Positions 17,535 through 26,820 of a stretch of DNA of 47,756 nt are shown here, one piece after another. The notes beneath the pieces were generated by a model. The model saw nothing but the letters and a program-made list of their open reading frames with translations, searched no databases and was not told the origin of the DNA. Source of the stretch: Actinomycetes bacterium (GTDB lineage: Bacteria; Actinomycetota; Acidimicrobiia; Acidimicrobiales; Acidimicrobiaceae). Position numbers and translations under genes: made by a program. The stretch covers positions 33,000 through 80,755 of the forward strand of contig JAKCDL010000011.1 in NCBI GenBank assembly GCA_021841935.1, read 5' to 3'. Position 1 is the first letter of the stretch. The number at the start of each line of letters is the position of its first letter.

Positions 17535-17810
17535 GCTGCTCATTGATCACCGATGATACCCTCGATCGGAGTGGGCCAAAGCCATTGACTCTGAGATATG
17601 GCTGATGGAAGCGCTTTTGCGGGAGGTCATTCGGACTTCTTTTAAGAGCTTTCACCTAGTTTTTCCACGTATAGGTGAACGCGAGCCATGCGGGCAATGA
17701 GATCTGCTCCTCTCGCGCAACGATCTTCCATCAAAGAAGAATTGACGTTCATCAGAGAATTAATTAGTTGAGCAAGTTGTTCTAGTTTAAGATGCGAATG
17801 GGGGAGTGAA

Positions 17811-19226
17811 GTGGCGTACTTTAGTTGTCGAGTTTGTGGTGAGCGATATCTGATTGGCTCCAACAGATACATCTGTCAATGTGGCGGTCACTTTCAACTA
17901 GACGTTAGTCAGATTGTGTCACATGAGGGTTCGTCAAGATCGATTTGGGGACTAGCCCCAATTCTTTCGACCCTCATCTCAGTCGCGGATAGTCAAATAT
18001 CTGATGGTAGCGCCAACTACGGGGGCGATAGTTCAATGGACATCCTTAGCTCCGTCGACCATCTTTCGAAGGAAGCTATCAGTACCTTCCTAGAGCGCAA
18101 CGTCATTTCGCTAGGCGAAGGTTGGACTCCTCAAATTCGTGACCTACTCCTTTCCCAAGGTGACGATCGAGTCGATCTAAAGTTAGACTTTTTGAACCCA
18201 ACACTTTCATACAAGGATAGAGGTTCGGCGCTCCTCGTCTCAGCGGCGAAGGCCTCTGGAATTCAAAGTGCAGCCGTCGACTCATCGGGCAATGCTGCAG
18301 TCTCGCTCGCAGCCTACTGTTCAAGAGCAGGTATCGAACTTTCGGTCTATCTACCCGAAGGGACCTCAAAGTCCAAGATTGCTCAGATAAAGAGATTCGG
18401 AGGAGTAGTAAATGAAGTTCCTGGTGATCGAAGTGCAACCTCTGTAGCGATCCTTGAGGAACTTGAAAAGGGTGATACCTACTACATGAGCCACATCTAT
18501 AACCCGCTCTTTCACCATGGAACCAAGAGTCTCTTGTACGAATTAATCGAGGGAAATGGCGGCCAAGTTCCTGACGAAGTTGTCATTCCCGCTGGCAATG
18601 GAACTTTGCTCCTTGGTATAGGTATAGCCATCTCCGAGCTCAAAAGGCTAGATAATGATTTCAAGGTGCCACGAGTGGTCGTGGTACAAGCAGCAAATGT
18701 AGCACCCATCTATTCTCTACTCGCTAATGGTGATAGAGCTTTGCGAGACGATCAGCAGCAATTTGAAGAAGCTTATAGGGTCGTCGCTCCTGGAATTATC
18801 TTGAAGTCGTTGGTGGGTAATGCAAGAGCAACCGATAGCCCATCCCCAAGCGCCACTATGAGCACTGCGACCTCAAAGTTATATGGTGAAAGAAAGATGG
18901 CGACGACCCTCGCCGAAGGTATAGCTATAGCGACGCCACCACGTCTAAGTGAGATGGTTGAGTTGATCTCGAACTATGGGTGGCCTGTAGTAGCTGTTGA
19001 AGAGGACGAGATCGTCTCTGCCAAGACAATGCTCAGCGTACAAGGGGTGGATGTGGAAGATACAGCAGCTGCAACTTATGCTGGCGCTAAGAAGTGGCTG
19101 GAGTTCCGGAGGGCAAAGTCCCTCGATCCAATTGATGGGTCAGGGTGCAATGAGAACCCAGACAAAAGTCCTCTTTGCGTGGTTGAATTGACGGGAGCCG
19201 GGCTAAAGAGTCCTTATCGGACGTAG
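17811..19226 (+). CDS. Threonine synthase-like PLP-dependent enzyme with zinc ribbon
   Basis: Fold type II PLP enzyme, 471 residues. The N-terminal zinc ribbon has FSCRVCGERY and YICQCGG (four Cys). SLGEGWTP is the usual entry to the catalytic domain. The PLP lysine is K135 in LNPTLSYKDRG, SSGNAAVSLAAYCSRAG holds the substrate loop, and PAGNGTLLLGIGIA matches the phosphate-binding glycine region. Standard threonine synthase converts O-phosphohomoserine to threonine, but stand-alone catabolic paralogues act as ammonia-lyases or beta/gamma-replacement enzymes. Its place after methylaspartate ammonia-lyase favours an amino-acid catabolic role. The start is GTG behind GGGGGAG. Confidence 0.82.
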   Translation: MAYFSCRVCGERYLIGSNRYICQCGGHFQLDVSQIVSHEGSSRSIWGLAPILSTLISVADSQISDGSANYGGDSSMDILSSVDHLSKEAISTFLERNVISLGEGWTPQIRDLLLSQGDDRVDLKLDFLNPTLSYKDRGSALLVSAAKASGIQSAAVDSSGNAAVSLAAYCSRAGIELSVYLPEGTSKSKIAQIKRFGGVVNEVPGDRSATSVAILEELEKGDTYYMSHIYNPLFHHGTKSLLYELIEGNGGQVPDEVVIPAGNGTLLLGIGIAISELKRLDNDFKVPRVVVVQAANVAPIYSLLANGDRALRDDQQQFEEAYRVVAPGIILKSLVGNARATDSPSPSATMSTATSKLYGERKMATTLAEGIAIATPPRLSEMVELISNYGWPVVAVEEDEIVSAKTMLSVQGVDVEDTAAATYAGAKKWLEFRRAKSLDPIDGSGCNENPDKSPLCVVELTGAGLKSPYRT

Positions 19227-19304
19227 TGCTCTGGATGTGTTGACCAGCAAGGCTTTCCCGATAACTTCGCGGCATAGTTTCTGTAATAATCAATTCTGTA
19301 ACAT

Positions 19305-20204
19305 TCAATCGGTAAGGCCATTTGCCGTGCTCTCTTCCCAAAGGCTCATCCTTTGGACTGCATATTCGCCAAGTTCCCTTAGAACACCTGTAGTCAACAT
19401 CTCAACTAGCGCGATACCTGCTACGGCCGTATCGAAGGGGGCGGGCACCTCTACGTTTATCGGTAGGACGATGTCTGCAAAACTAGCTGCTGGTGATAGT
19501 AGGACATCTGTTATGAGAATCACCTTTGCGTGGCGTTCTCGAAACGCTTTGACTACTTGTACAGTATCTAATTCGTAGCGCCTTACGTCAAATGCAACCA
19601 GAGTTGACTTTTTAGATGCGTCGATGACGGCAGCAGATCGACTATTCAGGTCATTTGACAGAAGCGTTACATCCGGGCGTAGCCGCAGAAGATAGTTTTC
19701 TAAGAGCATTGCCCAACTCCTAGAACTTCTACCTCCTATCAGACAGATCTTCTTGGTTAGATCGCTGAGAGCTTCGACGGCTCCCGCAAATTCCGACTCA
19801 GGTATTGTATCTGTAATCGATGTGATCGTCTCAGCCATCCCCTTAGCGACGGGTGAGATAGCGAGCTCGAAACTTGAGTGGCTAGGGCTGCGTTCGAGTC
19901 GATCTTTGGGGCCTGCACGTCTGACAGTTAACTCTTCTAGGAGTGCACTTTGAAATTCGAGAAATCCACCAAAGCCTAACTTTTGGACTAGACGTATCAC
20001 GCTTGCTGGACTTGAGGAGGAGTGCTGCGCTAGGTCAGCTACACTTCCTAAGCCGATAGCGGGATAAGACGAAAGTAGCGTCCTTGCAATCTTGCGCTCA
20101 GATGGCGTCAGGAGTTCCATATTTCGGCGCAAGTGATCCGCGATCGATATAGGCCGTGTCACCTTGTTGACCCCAAGAAGGTCGCTGGACTCTTCAACTG
20201 ACAA
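19305..20204 (-). CDS. RpiR/MurR family transcriptional regulator (HTH_6 + SIS)
   Basis: 299 residues. The N-terminal HTH (about 35-105) reads LTPSERKIARTLLSSYP and SSPASVIRLVQKLGFGGF. The C-terminal SIS domain (about 145-275) has ICLIGGRSSRSWA, LVAFDVRRYELDTV and ILITDVLLSP. SIS regulators sense phosphosugars, but many RpiR members in catabolic loci respond to other metabolites. The TTG start is preceded by AGGGGTGA; an internal ATG at MELLTPSERK would give a shorter form with the HTH intact. It is divergent from the APC permease operon, 670 bases away, which is its most likely target, and convergent with the PLP enzyme. Confidence 0.88.
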   Translation of the reverse strand: MSVEESSDLLGVNKVTRPISIADHLRRNMELLTPSERKIARTLLSSYPAIGLGSVADLAQHSSSSPASVIRLVQKLGFGGFLEFQSALLEELTVRRAGPKDRLERSPSHSSFELAISPVAKGMAETITSITDTIPESEFAGAVEALSDLTKKICLIGGRSSRSWAMLLENYLLRLRPDVTLLSNDLNSRSAAVIDASKKSTLVAFDVRRYELDTVQVVKAFRERHAKVILITDVLLSPAASFADIVLPINVEVPAPFDTAVAGIALVEMLTTGVLRELGEYAVQRMSLWEESTANGLTD

Positions 20205-20876
20205 AGTTCACCCCTAATTCTCACCGAGCGACTGCCAGATCGCTCAATGTTCCCCCTCGGCCAGATATCGGCCTATCCTAATAAAACCCTCTAAGGTGGG
20301 TAAGTTATCACATAACCACCTTGTCTCCACTTAGACGGCGATCAATTTGTACTTAGAAGGTCAAAAAGCCTCGCTGACGAAACTTTGCCCTGCCGCCACT
20401 CAACGCTACGCGCGTCTTGCCCGAGGGCCATGTGTCGTCACGGTAACTTTCAAGTACGTTGAGCCACCTTCTCGCCCCAAATTCACCTCTGAATTATTTC
20501 ATTTTTGTGAACTAATCCCTAATTTCACTTTAATGCTCGTATTTCTCTATTTTGAGTGATACAGTGTCAAAATCGAAAAAAATTGAGTTTTTGGAATATT
20601 TGTTTCAGAGACTCGATGGGGGAAGATTAACTAAGGCTATTGGGACGATGTCTCTCCATGGGGATATGGGAGCATCGGCCCGCTTATCTAATTTCAGTAC
20701 GTCGGTCGATCCACAAAAGCTGCGGGGCGAGTAAGGACAGGCCAATACTGAGTGTGAAGCTTCTCCAGCGATGGGTTAGTAGAAACCAAAGGTCAGCGTG
20801 GACCTCTAGTTGACAACGATTACAAGGGTGGAAACTTGCAATCTGAATTCATTAGCAATTTACAAAGGGGACGTAA
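20205..20876. other. Regulatory intergenic between RpiR regulator and permease
   Basis: A long (672-base) divergent spacer that should hold promoters for the regulator and the permease-aminotransferase operon. A TTGACA hexamer occurs at 20810-20815, but no good -10 box follows at 16-18 bases. AAAGGGGACG directly precedes the permease ATG. Two short open frames here have no ribosome site and are not accepted. I see no known riboswitch core. Confidence 0.45.
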
Positions 20877-22391
20877 ATGAGTTCTTCAACTGTTGAAGCA
20901 ACGCAATCCTCGAAGCCGAAGAGAAACCTAACGCTCTGGGGAGCTGCTGGACTATCTCTCGGTATCGTAGGACCAAGCCTTGCAATGTCTGGAAACGGCC
21001 AAGGAACTGCCGCGGTCGTCGGTAAAGCAGTTCCGTTGATCTTCGTACTTGGTGCTATCGGTATTTCACTGATCTCACATGGCTTTATTCGACTCACTCA
21101 AAAGTTCAACCAAGCAGGAAGCACTTACGCACTGGTTGGAATGACCGTGGGGCCAAGGGCTGGCTTCTTCTCCGGAGTTGGCATCATGGCAACTTATGCC
21201 CTCTTTGCCCTCGGTAATATTGGAGCTATTGGCAGCTTCGTCAATGCATTCATCGCTAACGCCCAAGGTTCTCCTGCTCATCCATTCAAGGTGCCGTGGC
21301 TCCTAAGCGGCGTAATTGGAATCGTCTTTGCAATCATTCTTTCAACTCGTGAGTTCAAGAATGTCGTAAAGATTCTTCTGATAATCGAGGGCGTTGGCGT
21401 TGTCTCAATGATCATCCTCTCCGCCGTCATCCTCGGTAAGGGTGGCGTAGCTCACGCTGGTGGACTAGATTTTTCTTCCTTTGGAACAAACCATGAGAGC
21501 TTTACCACCATCATGGGTGCCGTCGTTGGAGCATTCCTCTCCTGGGCCGGCTTTGAAGGTGCCGCAGCCCTAGGAGAAGAGACCTCAAATCCAAGTCGCA
21601 ACATCCCGCGTTCGCTCCTTGGTGTGGTAGCTGGAACTTCGGTTCTATTTATCGTCGTCATGTTCGCCCAGACCGTCGGTTTTGGTACTAACGCCGCTGG
21701 TATTAAGGCCTTCTCGACCTCTGGCAACTCCCTTGCTCAGCTCGGCCATAACTACATTGGTGTTTGGTTCTCGCTAGTTCTCTCTTTCACTGCGATCATG
21801 TCAGCCTTCGGATGCATGTTGGCATCGATCGGCACCGCAGGGCGTCTGCTCTTTGCCTTCTCTCGTGACGGCCTTGGACCAAAGTCTTGGGGAAAGCTCG
21901 ATCGCAAGGGCGAGCCCGCTAATGCACTTCGTACCGTCATCGCAGTCATAACTGTCATTGCTGCGATCTCATTCGTCTCAGGACACCCAGTTCTCGGAAC
22001 TGGCGATCCAGCCCTTGACATGTACTTCTACTTCTCTACTATCGGCGCCCTCTGCCTAATGGTTAGCTACCTGATGGTTGAAGTTGGGACAGTACTTCAC
22101 CTAACCAAGGAGCGCAAGGAGAAGATCGCCGAAGTCATAATTCCCGTAATAGGCGGATTGATCATCCTCGCAGTCTTCTACTTCAATGTCAAGGGCCAGA
22201 CCTCTATCACTGCTGCTCCCTTCGTGGCAGGGGCTTTGATGGCTATCGCACTTATAATCACCTTTGCCTATCCAGGACTTGCCACCAAGGTCTTCAACGG
22301 TCTGAGGCGATCTCTTTCAGAGCCAGAGGGTAAAGAACTTCCAGCCTCGTCCGGGATCAATAAGGGTCCATTCCCAACCCCGGAGGTATAG
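20877..22391 (+). CDS. APC family amino acid/amine permease
   Basis: Proton-coupled importer of the amino acid-polyamine-organocation superfamily, 504 residues, about 12 membrane helices after a 20-residue polar N-terminus. The unwound helix 1 motif is visible as SLGIVGPSLAMSGNGQG. The helix 6 to loop region SWAGFEGAAALGEETSNPSRNIPRS carries the conserved E-E-xx-NP-R signature of APC transporters. The C-terminal tail is polar. AAAGGGG lies before the ATG. The following aminotransferase gene starts at the base after the permease stop, so the two form an operon that probably imports and deaminates the same substrate. Confidence 0.92.
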   Translation: MSSSTVEATQSSKPKRNLTLWGAAGLSLGIVGPSLAMSGNGQGTAAVVGKAVPLIFVLGAIGISLISHGFIRLTQKFNQAGSTYALVGMTVGPRAGFFSGVGIMATYALFALGNIGAIGSFVNAFIANAQGSPAHPFKVPWLLSGVIGIVFAIILSTREFKNVVKILLIIEGVGVVSMIILSAVILGKGGVAHAGGLDFSSFGTNHESFTTIMGAVVGAFLSWAGFEGAAALGEETSNPSRNIPRSLLGVVAGTSVLFIVVMFAQTVGFGTNAAGIKAFSTSGNSLAQLGHNYIGVWFSLVLSFTAIMSAFGCMLASIGTAGRLLFAFSRDGLGPKSWGKLDRKGEPANALRTVIAVITVIAAISFVSGHPVLGTGDPALDMYFYFSTIGALCLMVSYLMVEVGTVLHLTKERKEKIAEVIIPVIGGLIILAVFYFNVKGQTSITAAPFVAGALMAIALIITFAYPGLATKVFNGLRRSLSEPEGKELPASSGINKGPFPTPEV

Positions 22392-23738
22392 GTGGCTACT
22401 GATATTGCAGGACTAGATCGCCTATCGAAGGAGGCTGCTGACCTCTTTCGCCGCGACAGCCAAGTTCTTGCCGGTATCGAAAAGCTTCGTTTCTTCCCCG
22501 TCGTCGTAGAGGGCGGGGAGGGGGCAACCCTCTACGAAGCCGGTGGTCGAAAGCTGATCGACTTCACCGCTACTTGGACGGCGGCTGGACTTGGCTATGG
22601 CCATCCGAGGGTTACCGAAGCGATTACGAGGGCTGCTAAGAATCCAGGTGGAATGGGGCTATCGATCGCTAACTCGAGTGCCATCGCCTTTGCTGAGGAG
22701 CTTTTAGAGATAACTCCAGGCGGCCCCGATCGAAAGGTTTACATAGGCCATGCTGGAAGTGATGCATGTGATGTAGCTCTACGAGGCGTTCGTTTCAACT
22801 CTTCAAGAAAGAAGATCGTCGCCTTCGAGCATTCATACCACGGGGGTATAGGCCTTTCAATGAGCGTTTCGGGGGTCCACGTTGATACCGGCGCCACTAA
22901 GCCGGATTCTGAGACGATCTTTGTTCCCTATCCAAACCCATATCGCCCACCGGTCGAAGATCCTACTGCAGAGGGCTCAATGAGGCAGAGTCTCGCCAGG
23001 ATTGAGGAGGCCTTTGCCGGTGGAGACGTGGCCTGCATCATCGTGGAACCTATCCTCGATGATGGTGGGCTTGTGGTTCCGCCGAAGGGGTTTCTAGGCG
23101 AGATTGAAAAGCTGTGCCAAAGCTATGGCGTCATCATGATTTGCGACGAGGTAAAGGTGGGACTCGGGAGACCTGGGTTGCTCCACGCCTTTCAGCACGA
23201 CGGTGTGACACCAGATATCGTCTGCTTTGGTAAGGCGATTGGAAATGGCTTTCCTCTCTCGGCGGCAGTCGGTCCAACTGAGCTTCTCAACGGTCCAACG
23301 GCTGCGGCCCTCCTTACGACGGCTGGAAATCCAGTCTCGGCAGAGGTCGGACGAGCAGTTATTAGAACGCTCATCGAAGATGAGATTCCTGCTAGGACTA
23401 GGGCGGCGGGTGAACTTATGCAGCGCCTCTTTAGAGAGTTGGATAGCCCCTACATCGGTGACATCCGTGGCTATGGTCTTGTGACTGGAGTCGAGCTAGT
23501 TACTGATCGCGAATCTAAGGGGATAGCAAAGTCATTGACTGCGGCAACAATATATCGAGCCTTTGAACTTGGCCTTTGCGTCTTTAGCGTTGGTCCAAAT
23601 GTGCTCGAGATCACGCCTCCGATGATCATTTCAGATGAGATGATCGAGCAAGGGGTTGGCATAATTGGTCAAGCTATCGAAGACGCCGCGAATGGTAAGG
23701 TGGACCCTGAAGCCGTCGCCCAATTCTCGGGCTGGTAG
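22392..23738 (+). CDS. Class III aminotransferase (omega-amino acid type)
   Basis: PLP fold type I transaminase, 448 residues. Landmarks are DFTATWTAAGLGYGHP (N-terminal), GHAGSDACDVALR (PLP phosphate loop), FEHSYHGG, MICDEVKVGLGR (PLP Asp) and VCFGKAIGNGFPLSA (PLP lysine K281). The group includes GABA, ornithine, taurine and putrescine aminotransferases, acting on terminal amines with 2-oxoglutarate or pyruvate. DEVKVG replaces the DEVQTG of GabT, so GABA as substrate should not be assumed. Translation starts at GTG immediately after the permease stop, with GGAGG inside the permease 3' end. Confidence 0.92.
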   Translation: MATDIAGLDRLSKEAADLFRRDSQVLAGIEKLRFFPVVVEGGEGATLYEAGGRKLIDFTATWTAAGLGYGHPRVTEAITRAAKNPGGMGLSIANSSAIAFAEELLEITPGGPDRKVYIGHAGSDACDVALRGVRFNSSRKKIVAFEHSYHGGIGLSMSVSGVHVDTGATKPDSETIFVPYPNPYRPPVEDPTAEGSMRQSLARIEEAFAGGDVACIIVEPILDDGGLVVPPKGFLGEIEKLCQSYGVIMICDEVKVGLGRPGLLHAFQHDGVTPDIVCFGKAIGNGFPLSAAVGPTELLNGPTAAALLTTAGNPVSAEVGRAVIRTLIEDEIPARTRAAGELMQRLFRELDSPYIGDIRGYGLVTGVELVTDRESKGIAKSLTAATIYRAFELGLCVFSVGPNVLEITPPMIISDEMIEQGVGIIGQAIEDAANGKVDPEAVAQFSGW

Positions 23739-24292
23739 ACAATTCTCCATCACGTGGTGACCCTTTGTTAGAGCCAAAGAAGCTTGCTCGTTATCTTTGA
23801 AGTTTCACTTGTCAAATAGGAGAATCATACGAGAATGCATTGGATAGGTTAGTTTTTAGTTGAAACCGACGCATTTGAAAATGGTCTTTTTAAATTTAGA
23901 AACTAGCTCAATCGAGAGCCATTATCACTGTGAATCTCGTACTTGGCTTTGCCTTCGTTGATCGCTGCAATTTTTACACCACAACTAACGGATATAGCAA
24001 CCTAGAAACTAAGTGAAGAGCAAATGAGCGAAGGTCTTTCCTGAAATGTTTTCTTTGCCCTATTTGATGTGCACCTTTGAAGAGTCATCGATCTTTCGAA
24101 GGGTCCATTGGTGGATAATGAATTGGTCGGAGTACCTCTGGCATCTTCCCGCGCAACCTTGTTAGTTGTACTCTGGCCAATGCCAAAATTTGTAAAAATT
24201 GACAGAATTGATATAAATTATTCATTTGATCTTGGGCTCAAATAGTGAGTTCGAATCAACTAACTTATGAAGAGATTTCGCGAGGGGGAAAT
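23739..24292. other. Intergenic, no gene seen
   Basis: An AT-richer 554-base gap. TTGACA at 24199-24204 has no -10 hexamer at proper spacing, although TATAAATT follows closely. The ribosome site GAGGGGGAAAT lies at the right end. A short palindrome, CACGTG with symmetric flanks, occurs just after the aminotransferase stop. No RNA gene is recognised. Confidence 0.4.
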
Positions 24293-25054
24293 ATGGATCT
24301 CAAACTTGATGGTAACCGTGCTTTAGTTACAGGTGGAACTAAAGGAATCGGCAGGGCGATAGTTGAAGCGTTTTTGAATGAGGGATCACACGTATGCTTT
24401 TGTGCTCGTAACGCCGAGGAGGTGCGTCAAACTCAAGAGGCGTTATCGTCAATAGGGCCAAAGGTAGTCGGTAGTGTCGTCGACGTCGGGGATAAGGCAG
24501 CGATCGACGCATGGGTAGCTAGCGCAGCTGAGGCGATGGGTGGAATTGATACCGTCGTTAATAACGTTAGCGCACTCGCAATTCCCGATACCGATGAAAA
24601 TTGGGAGATGTCGCTACGTGTTGATCTTATGGGAACTGTAAATGTTACGAAGGCGGCATTTAGCCACCTTGAAAAGAGTGCCAACGCTTCAGTCATCAAC
24701 ATATCGAGTGTTTCGGGGCGCGAGGCTGACTTTGCAGGCGGACCCTATGGAACTGTAAAGTCCGCCATTATCGCATATAGCGCCCACCTTGCCTTTACCT
24801 ATGCCGCGCAAGGGATACGTGCTAACACGGTATCTCCAGGCAACACCTACTTTGAAGGTGGCGTCTGGAATCAGATTGAAGAGGGGAATCCTGACCTCTT
24901 CAACATGGCACTTGGCCTCAATCCAACTGGCAAGATGGGTAAAGCAGAGGATTCAGCAAATGCGGTGGTCTTCTTGGCTTCACCGTTGGCAAGCCGAATT
25001 AGCGGTACCAACCTCGTCGTCGATGGTGCACTGACACGAGGAATTCAGTTCTAA
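24293..25054 (+). CDS. SDR family oxidoreductase
   Basis: NAD(P)-dependent SDR, 253 residues, with TGGTKGIGRAI, CFCARNAEEV (strand 2, Arg favouring NADPH), NNVSAL in place of the usual NNAG, catalytic Ser in NISSVSG and Tyr/Lys in YGTVKSAI. The ATG is used because AGGGGGAAAT directly precedes it; a GTG 48 bases upstream has no ribosome site. The NNVS variation of the structural NNAG motif is found in some divergent SDRs and suggests a separate subfamily from the other three in this window. It is monocistronic and followed by a hairpin terminator. Confidence 0.9.
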   Translation: MDLKLDGNRALVTGGTKGIGRAIVEAFLNEGSHVCFCARNAEEVRQTQEALSSIGPKVVGSVVDVGDKAAIDAWVASAAEAMGGIDTVVNNVSALAIPDTDENWEMSLRVDLMGTVNVTKAAFSHLEKSANASVINISSVSGREADFAGGPYGTVKSAIIAYSAHLAFTYAAQGIRANTVSPGNTYFEGGVWNQIEEGNPDLFNMALGLNPTGKMGKAEDSANAVVFLASPLASRISGTNLVVDGALTRGIQF

Positions 25055-25067
25055 AGGCGACCGTATC

Positions 25068-25090
25068 TAGTGGCAGATTTGCCACTATTT
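25068..25090 (+). terminator. Hairpin terminator after SDR gene
   Basis: A perfect 8-bp stem TAGTGGCA-GATT-TGCCACTA followed by TTT, 13 bases past the SDR stop. Confidence 0.6.
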
Positions 25091-25109
25091 CAAGAGGCGT
25101 TGTTAGCTT

Positions 25110-25139
25110 CCGCCTATTCAAATTAAATTGAGTAGGCGG
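25110..25139 (+). terminator. Second strong hairpin (no U-tract)
   Basis: A 12-bp stem CCGCCTATTCAA / TTGAGTAGGCGG with one G-U pair and a six-base loop ATTAAA; two more G-U pairs can extend it. There is no T-run, so it may be a back-up terminator of the actinobacterial U-less type or a small structured RNA. Confidence 0.5.
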
Positions 25140-25328
25140 GGCTGGCATCATCGAAACAAATTGGTTTATTCTCAAAGCTATCCTGATCGCGCCATCGTGA
25201 CTATCTCACAGTTCAACGTCGGCTAAAGAATCTTTGCTTTTGCTTCGAGCGCACAGCAGTAAATTCACGTGCGGTCGTGGTCGTTGATAGCTATTCTTTG
25301 GAGCGCAGGTGTAAAGGTGGTGACCTAG

Positions 25329-26564
25329 GTGACTCATGAGGCTAAAGAGACGCGTTTCGACCGTCTTTCACGACCTTCGATAGCGGAAATTCTTCCGATG
25401 GTAGATATCAAGCTGCCAAATCTCTTTACTCCAAAACTGCCCAAAAGCGTTGCCACGATAAACGACATGCGTGCTAGAGCATCTCGGATGGTTCCAAAGA
25501 GTGTCTTTGACTACGTCGATGGTTCCGCAGGGGATGAGCGAACTTATCAAAATTCCCTTGACCTCTTCCAAAGGGTTAGATTTACTCCTAAGCAACTTCG
25601 GGGTGTAGATGGGGTCGATCTGAGCACAAACTTCGTGGGGGTCCAATCACCGGTTCCATTCGCCCTAGCCCCTACTGGCTTTACTCGGCTTATGCACCAT
25701 ATGGGCGAGCTTGCAGTGGCTAGAGCAGCCTCTAGCGAGGATATTATCTACACCCTTTCGACTATGGGTACGATTAGTCCCGATGAGTTGGCTAGCTATC
25801 TTCCAGGTGCGAAGCTATTCTTCCAACTCTATGTATGGAGGGATAGGTCCTTCACCCTCGATCTCTTAGAACGAGTTAAACGAGCCGGTTACCGCGCGAT
25901 AATGCTCACTATCGATACTGCTACAGCTGGACTTAGGTATCGCGACGAACGAAACGGCTTTTCAATTCCACCGAAGATAACTCCAAAGACGATCGCTGAT
26001 ATGGCTCTACACCCACGATGGTGGATTAATCTACTAGTGCGACCACCGTTGGAGTTTGCAACCCTGACCTCAACGGATGGAACGGTATCAGACCTTGTTC
26101 GGTCGGTCTTTGATCCCCGTCTCAACTTCGATGACTTGGCCTTTCTCCGTGAAAGTTGGGAGGGTCCGATAGTTGTAAAGGGTGTTCAGTCGGCCAAAGA
26201 CGCAGAGACTATCTCCAAGATGGGCGTCGAAGCACTTCTTCTCTCAAACCACGGAGGCAGACAGTTAGATCGATCTTTGGAGCCCCTGCGACTTGTAGAG
26301 CCAACTCGACAGCTAGTTGGGGACGACGCACAGATCTTTATTGACGGTGGAATTCGCTCAGGTAGCGATATTCTTGCGGCCTTGGCATTCGGTGCCGATG
26401 GGGTATTTATCGGTAGACCTTATCTTTACGGTTTGATGGCCAATGGTCAAGAGGGCGTAAAGAGGGTTATTGAGATTTTGAAGAAGGAGATCACAGTTCA
26501 GATGCAACTTCTTGGCGTCTCTTCGCTTTCGGGGCTCGACAAGGAGATGGTGAAGGTAATTTGA
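25329..26564 (+). CDS. FMN-dependent alpha-hydroxy-acid oxidase/dehydrogenase
   Basis: A TIM-barrel flavoenzyme oxidising L-2-hydroxy acids (lactate, glycolate, mandelate group), 411 residues. Seen: the N-terminal FDYVDGSAGDERT, FALAPTGFTRLMH (FMN phosphate and flavin contacts), FFQLYVWRD, the catalytic His H308 in LLSNHGGRQLD, and IDGGIRSGSDILAALAFGAD with FIGRPYLYGL closing the FMN site. No transmembrane anchor is present. The start is GTG with AAAGGTGGTGA at good spacing. It would produce a 2-oxo acid and fits the end of an amine or amino-alcohol degradation route. Lactate as substrate is possible but not proven. Confidence 0.92.
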   Translation: MTHEAKETRFDRLSRPSIAEILPMVDIKLPNLFTPKLPKSVATINDMRARASRMVPKSVFDYVDGSAGDERTYQNSLDLFQRVRFTPKQLRGVDGVDLSTNFVGVQSPVPFALAPTGFTRLMHHMGELAVARAASSEDIIYTLSTMGTISPDELASYLPGAKLFFQLYVWRDRSFTLDLLERVKRAGYRAIMLTIDTATAGLRYRDERNGFSIPPKITPKTIADMALHPRWWINLLVRPPLEFATLTSTDGTVSDLVRSVFDPRLNFDDLAFLRESWEGPIVVKGVQSAKDAETISKMGVEALLLSNHGGRQLDRSLEPLRLVEPTRQLVGDDAQIFIDGGIRSGSDILAALAFGADGVFIGRPYLYGLMANGQEGVKRVIEILKKEITVQMQLLGVSSLSGLDKEMVKVI

Positions 26565-26820
26565 TCGTTGAATCGCAACGTTGCTCTAAAAGTAACTACG
26601 CGAGATCTATTTTGTCCCTAAATCAACATCCATTTGGTTGATAGCTTGGATTTAGTGCAACTGAGCTAATGGGCAAATATAGCGAGATGAGTCAAATTGA
26701 AGTTTTGAGATTGAGTTAGAACTTGAAGATCTAGATCTAGGTGGATCGGTGAGCCGAATTGAAAAGGGCATCTGCCGAGATCGAATTTATGAAAAAACAA
26801 AAGAAAAGGAGATCAACAAA

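Noticed and set aside
20552..20734. 60-residue TTG-started frame in the permease upstream region
   Set aside because: No ribosome site; adjacent frames of similar length in the same spacer indicate chance.
24199..24220. TTGACA followed by TATAAATT as a sigma-70 promoter
   Set aside because: The spacing between the hexamers is about 8 bases, far from 16-18.
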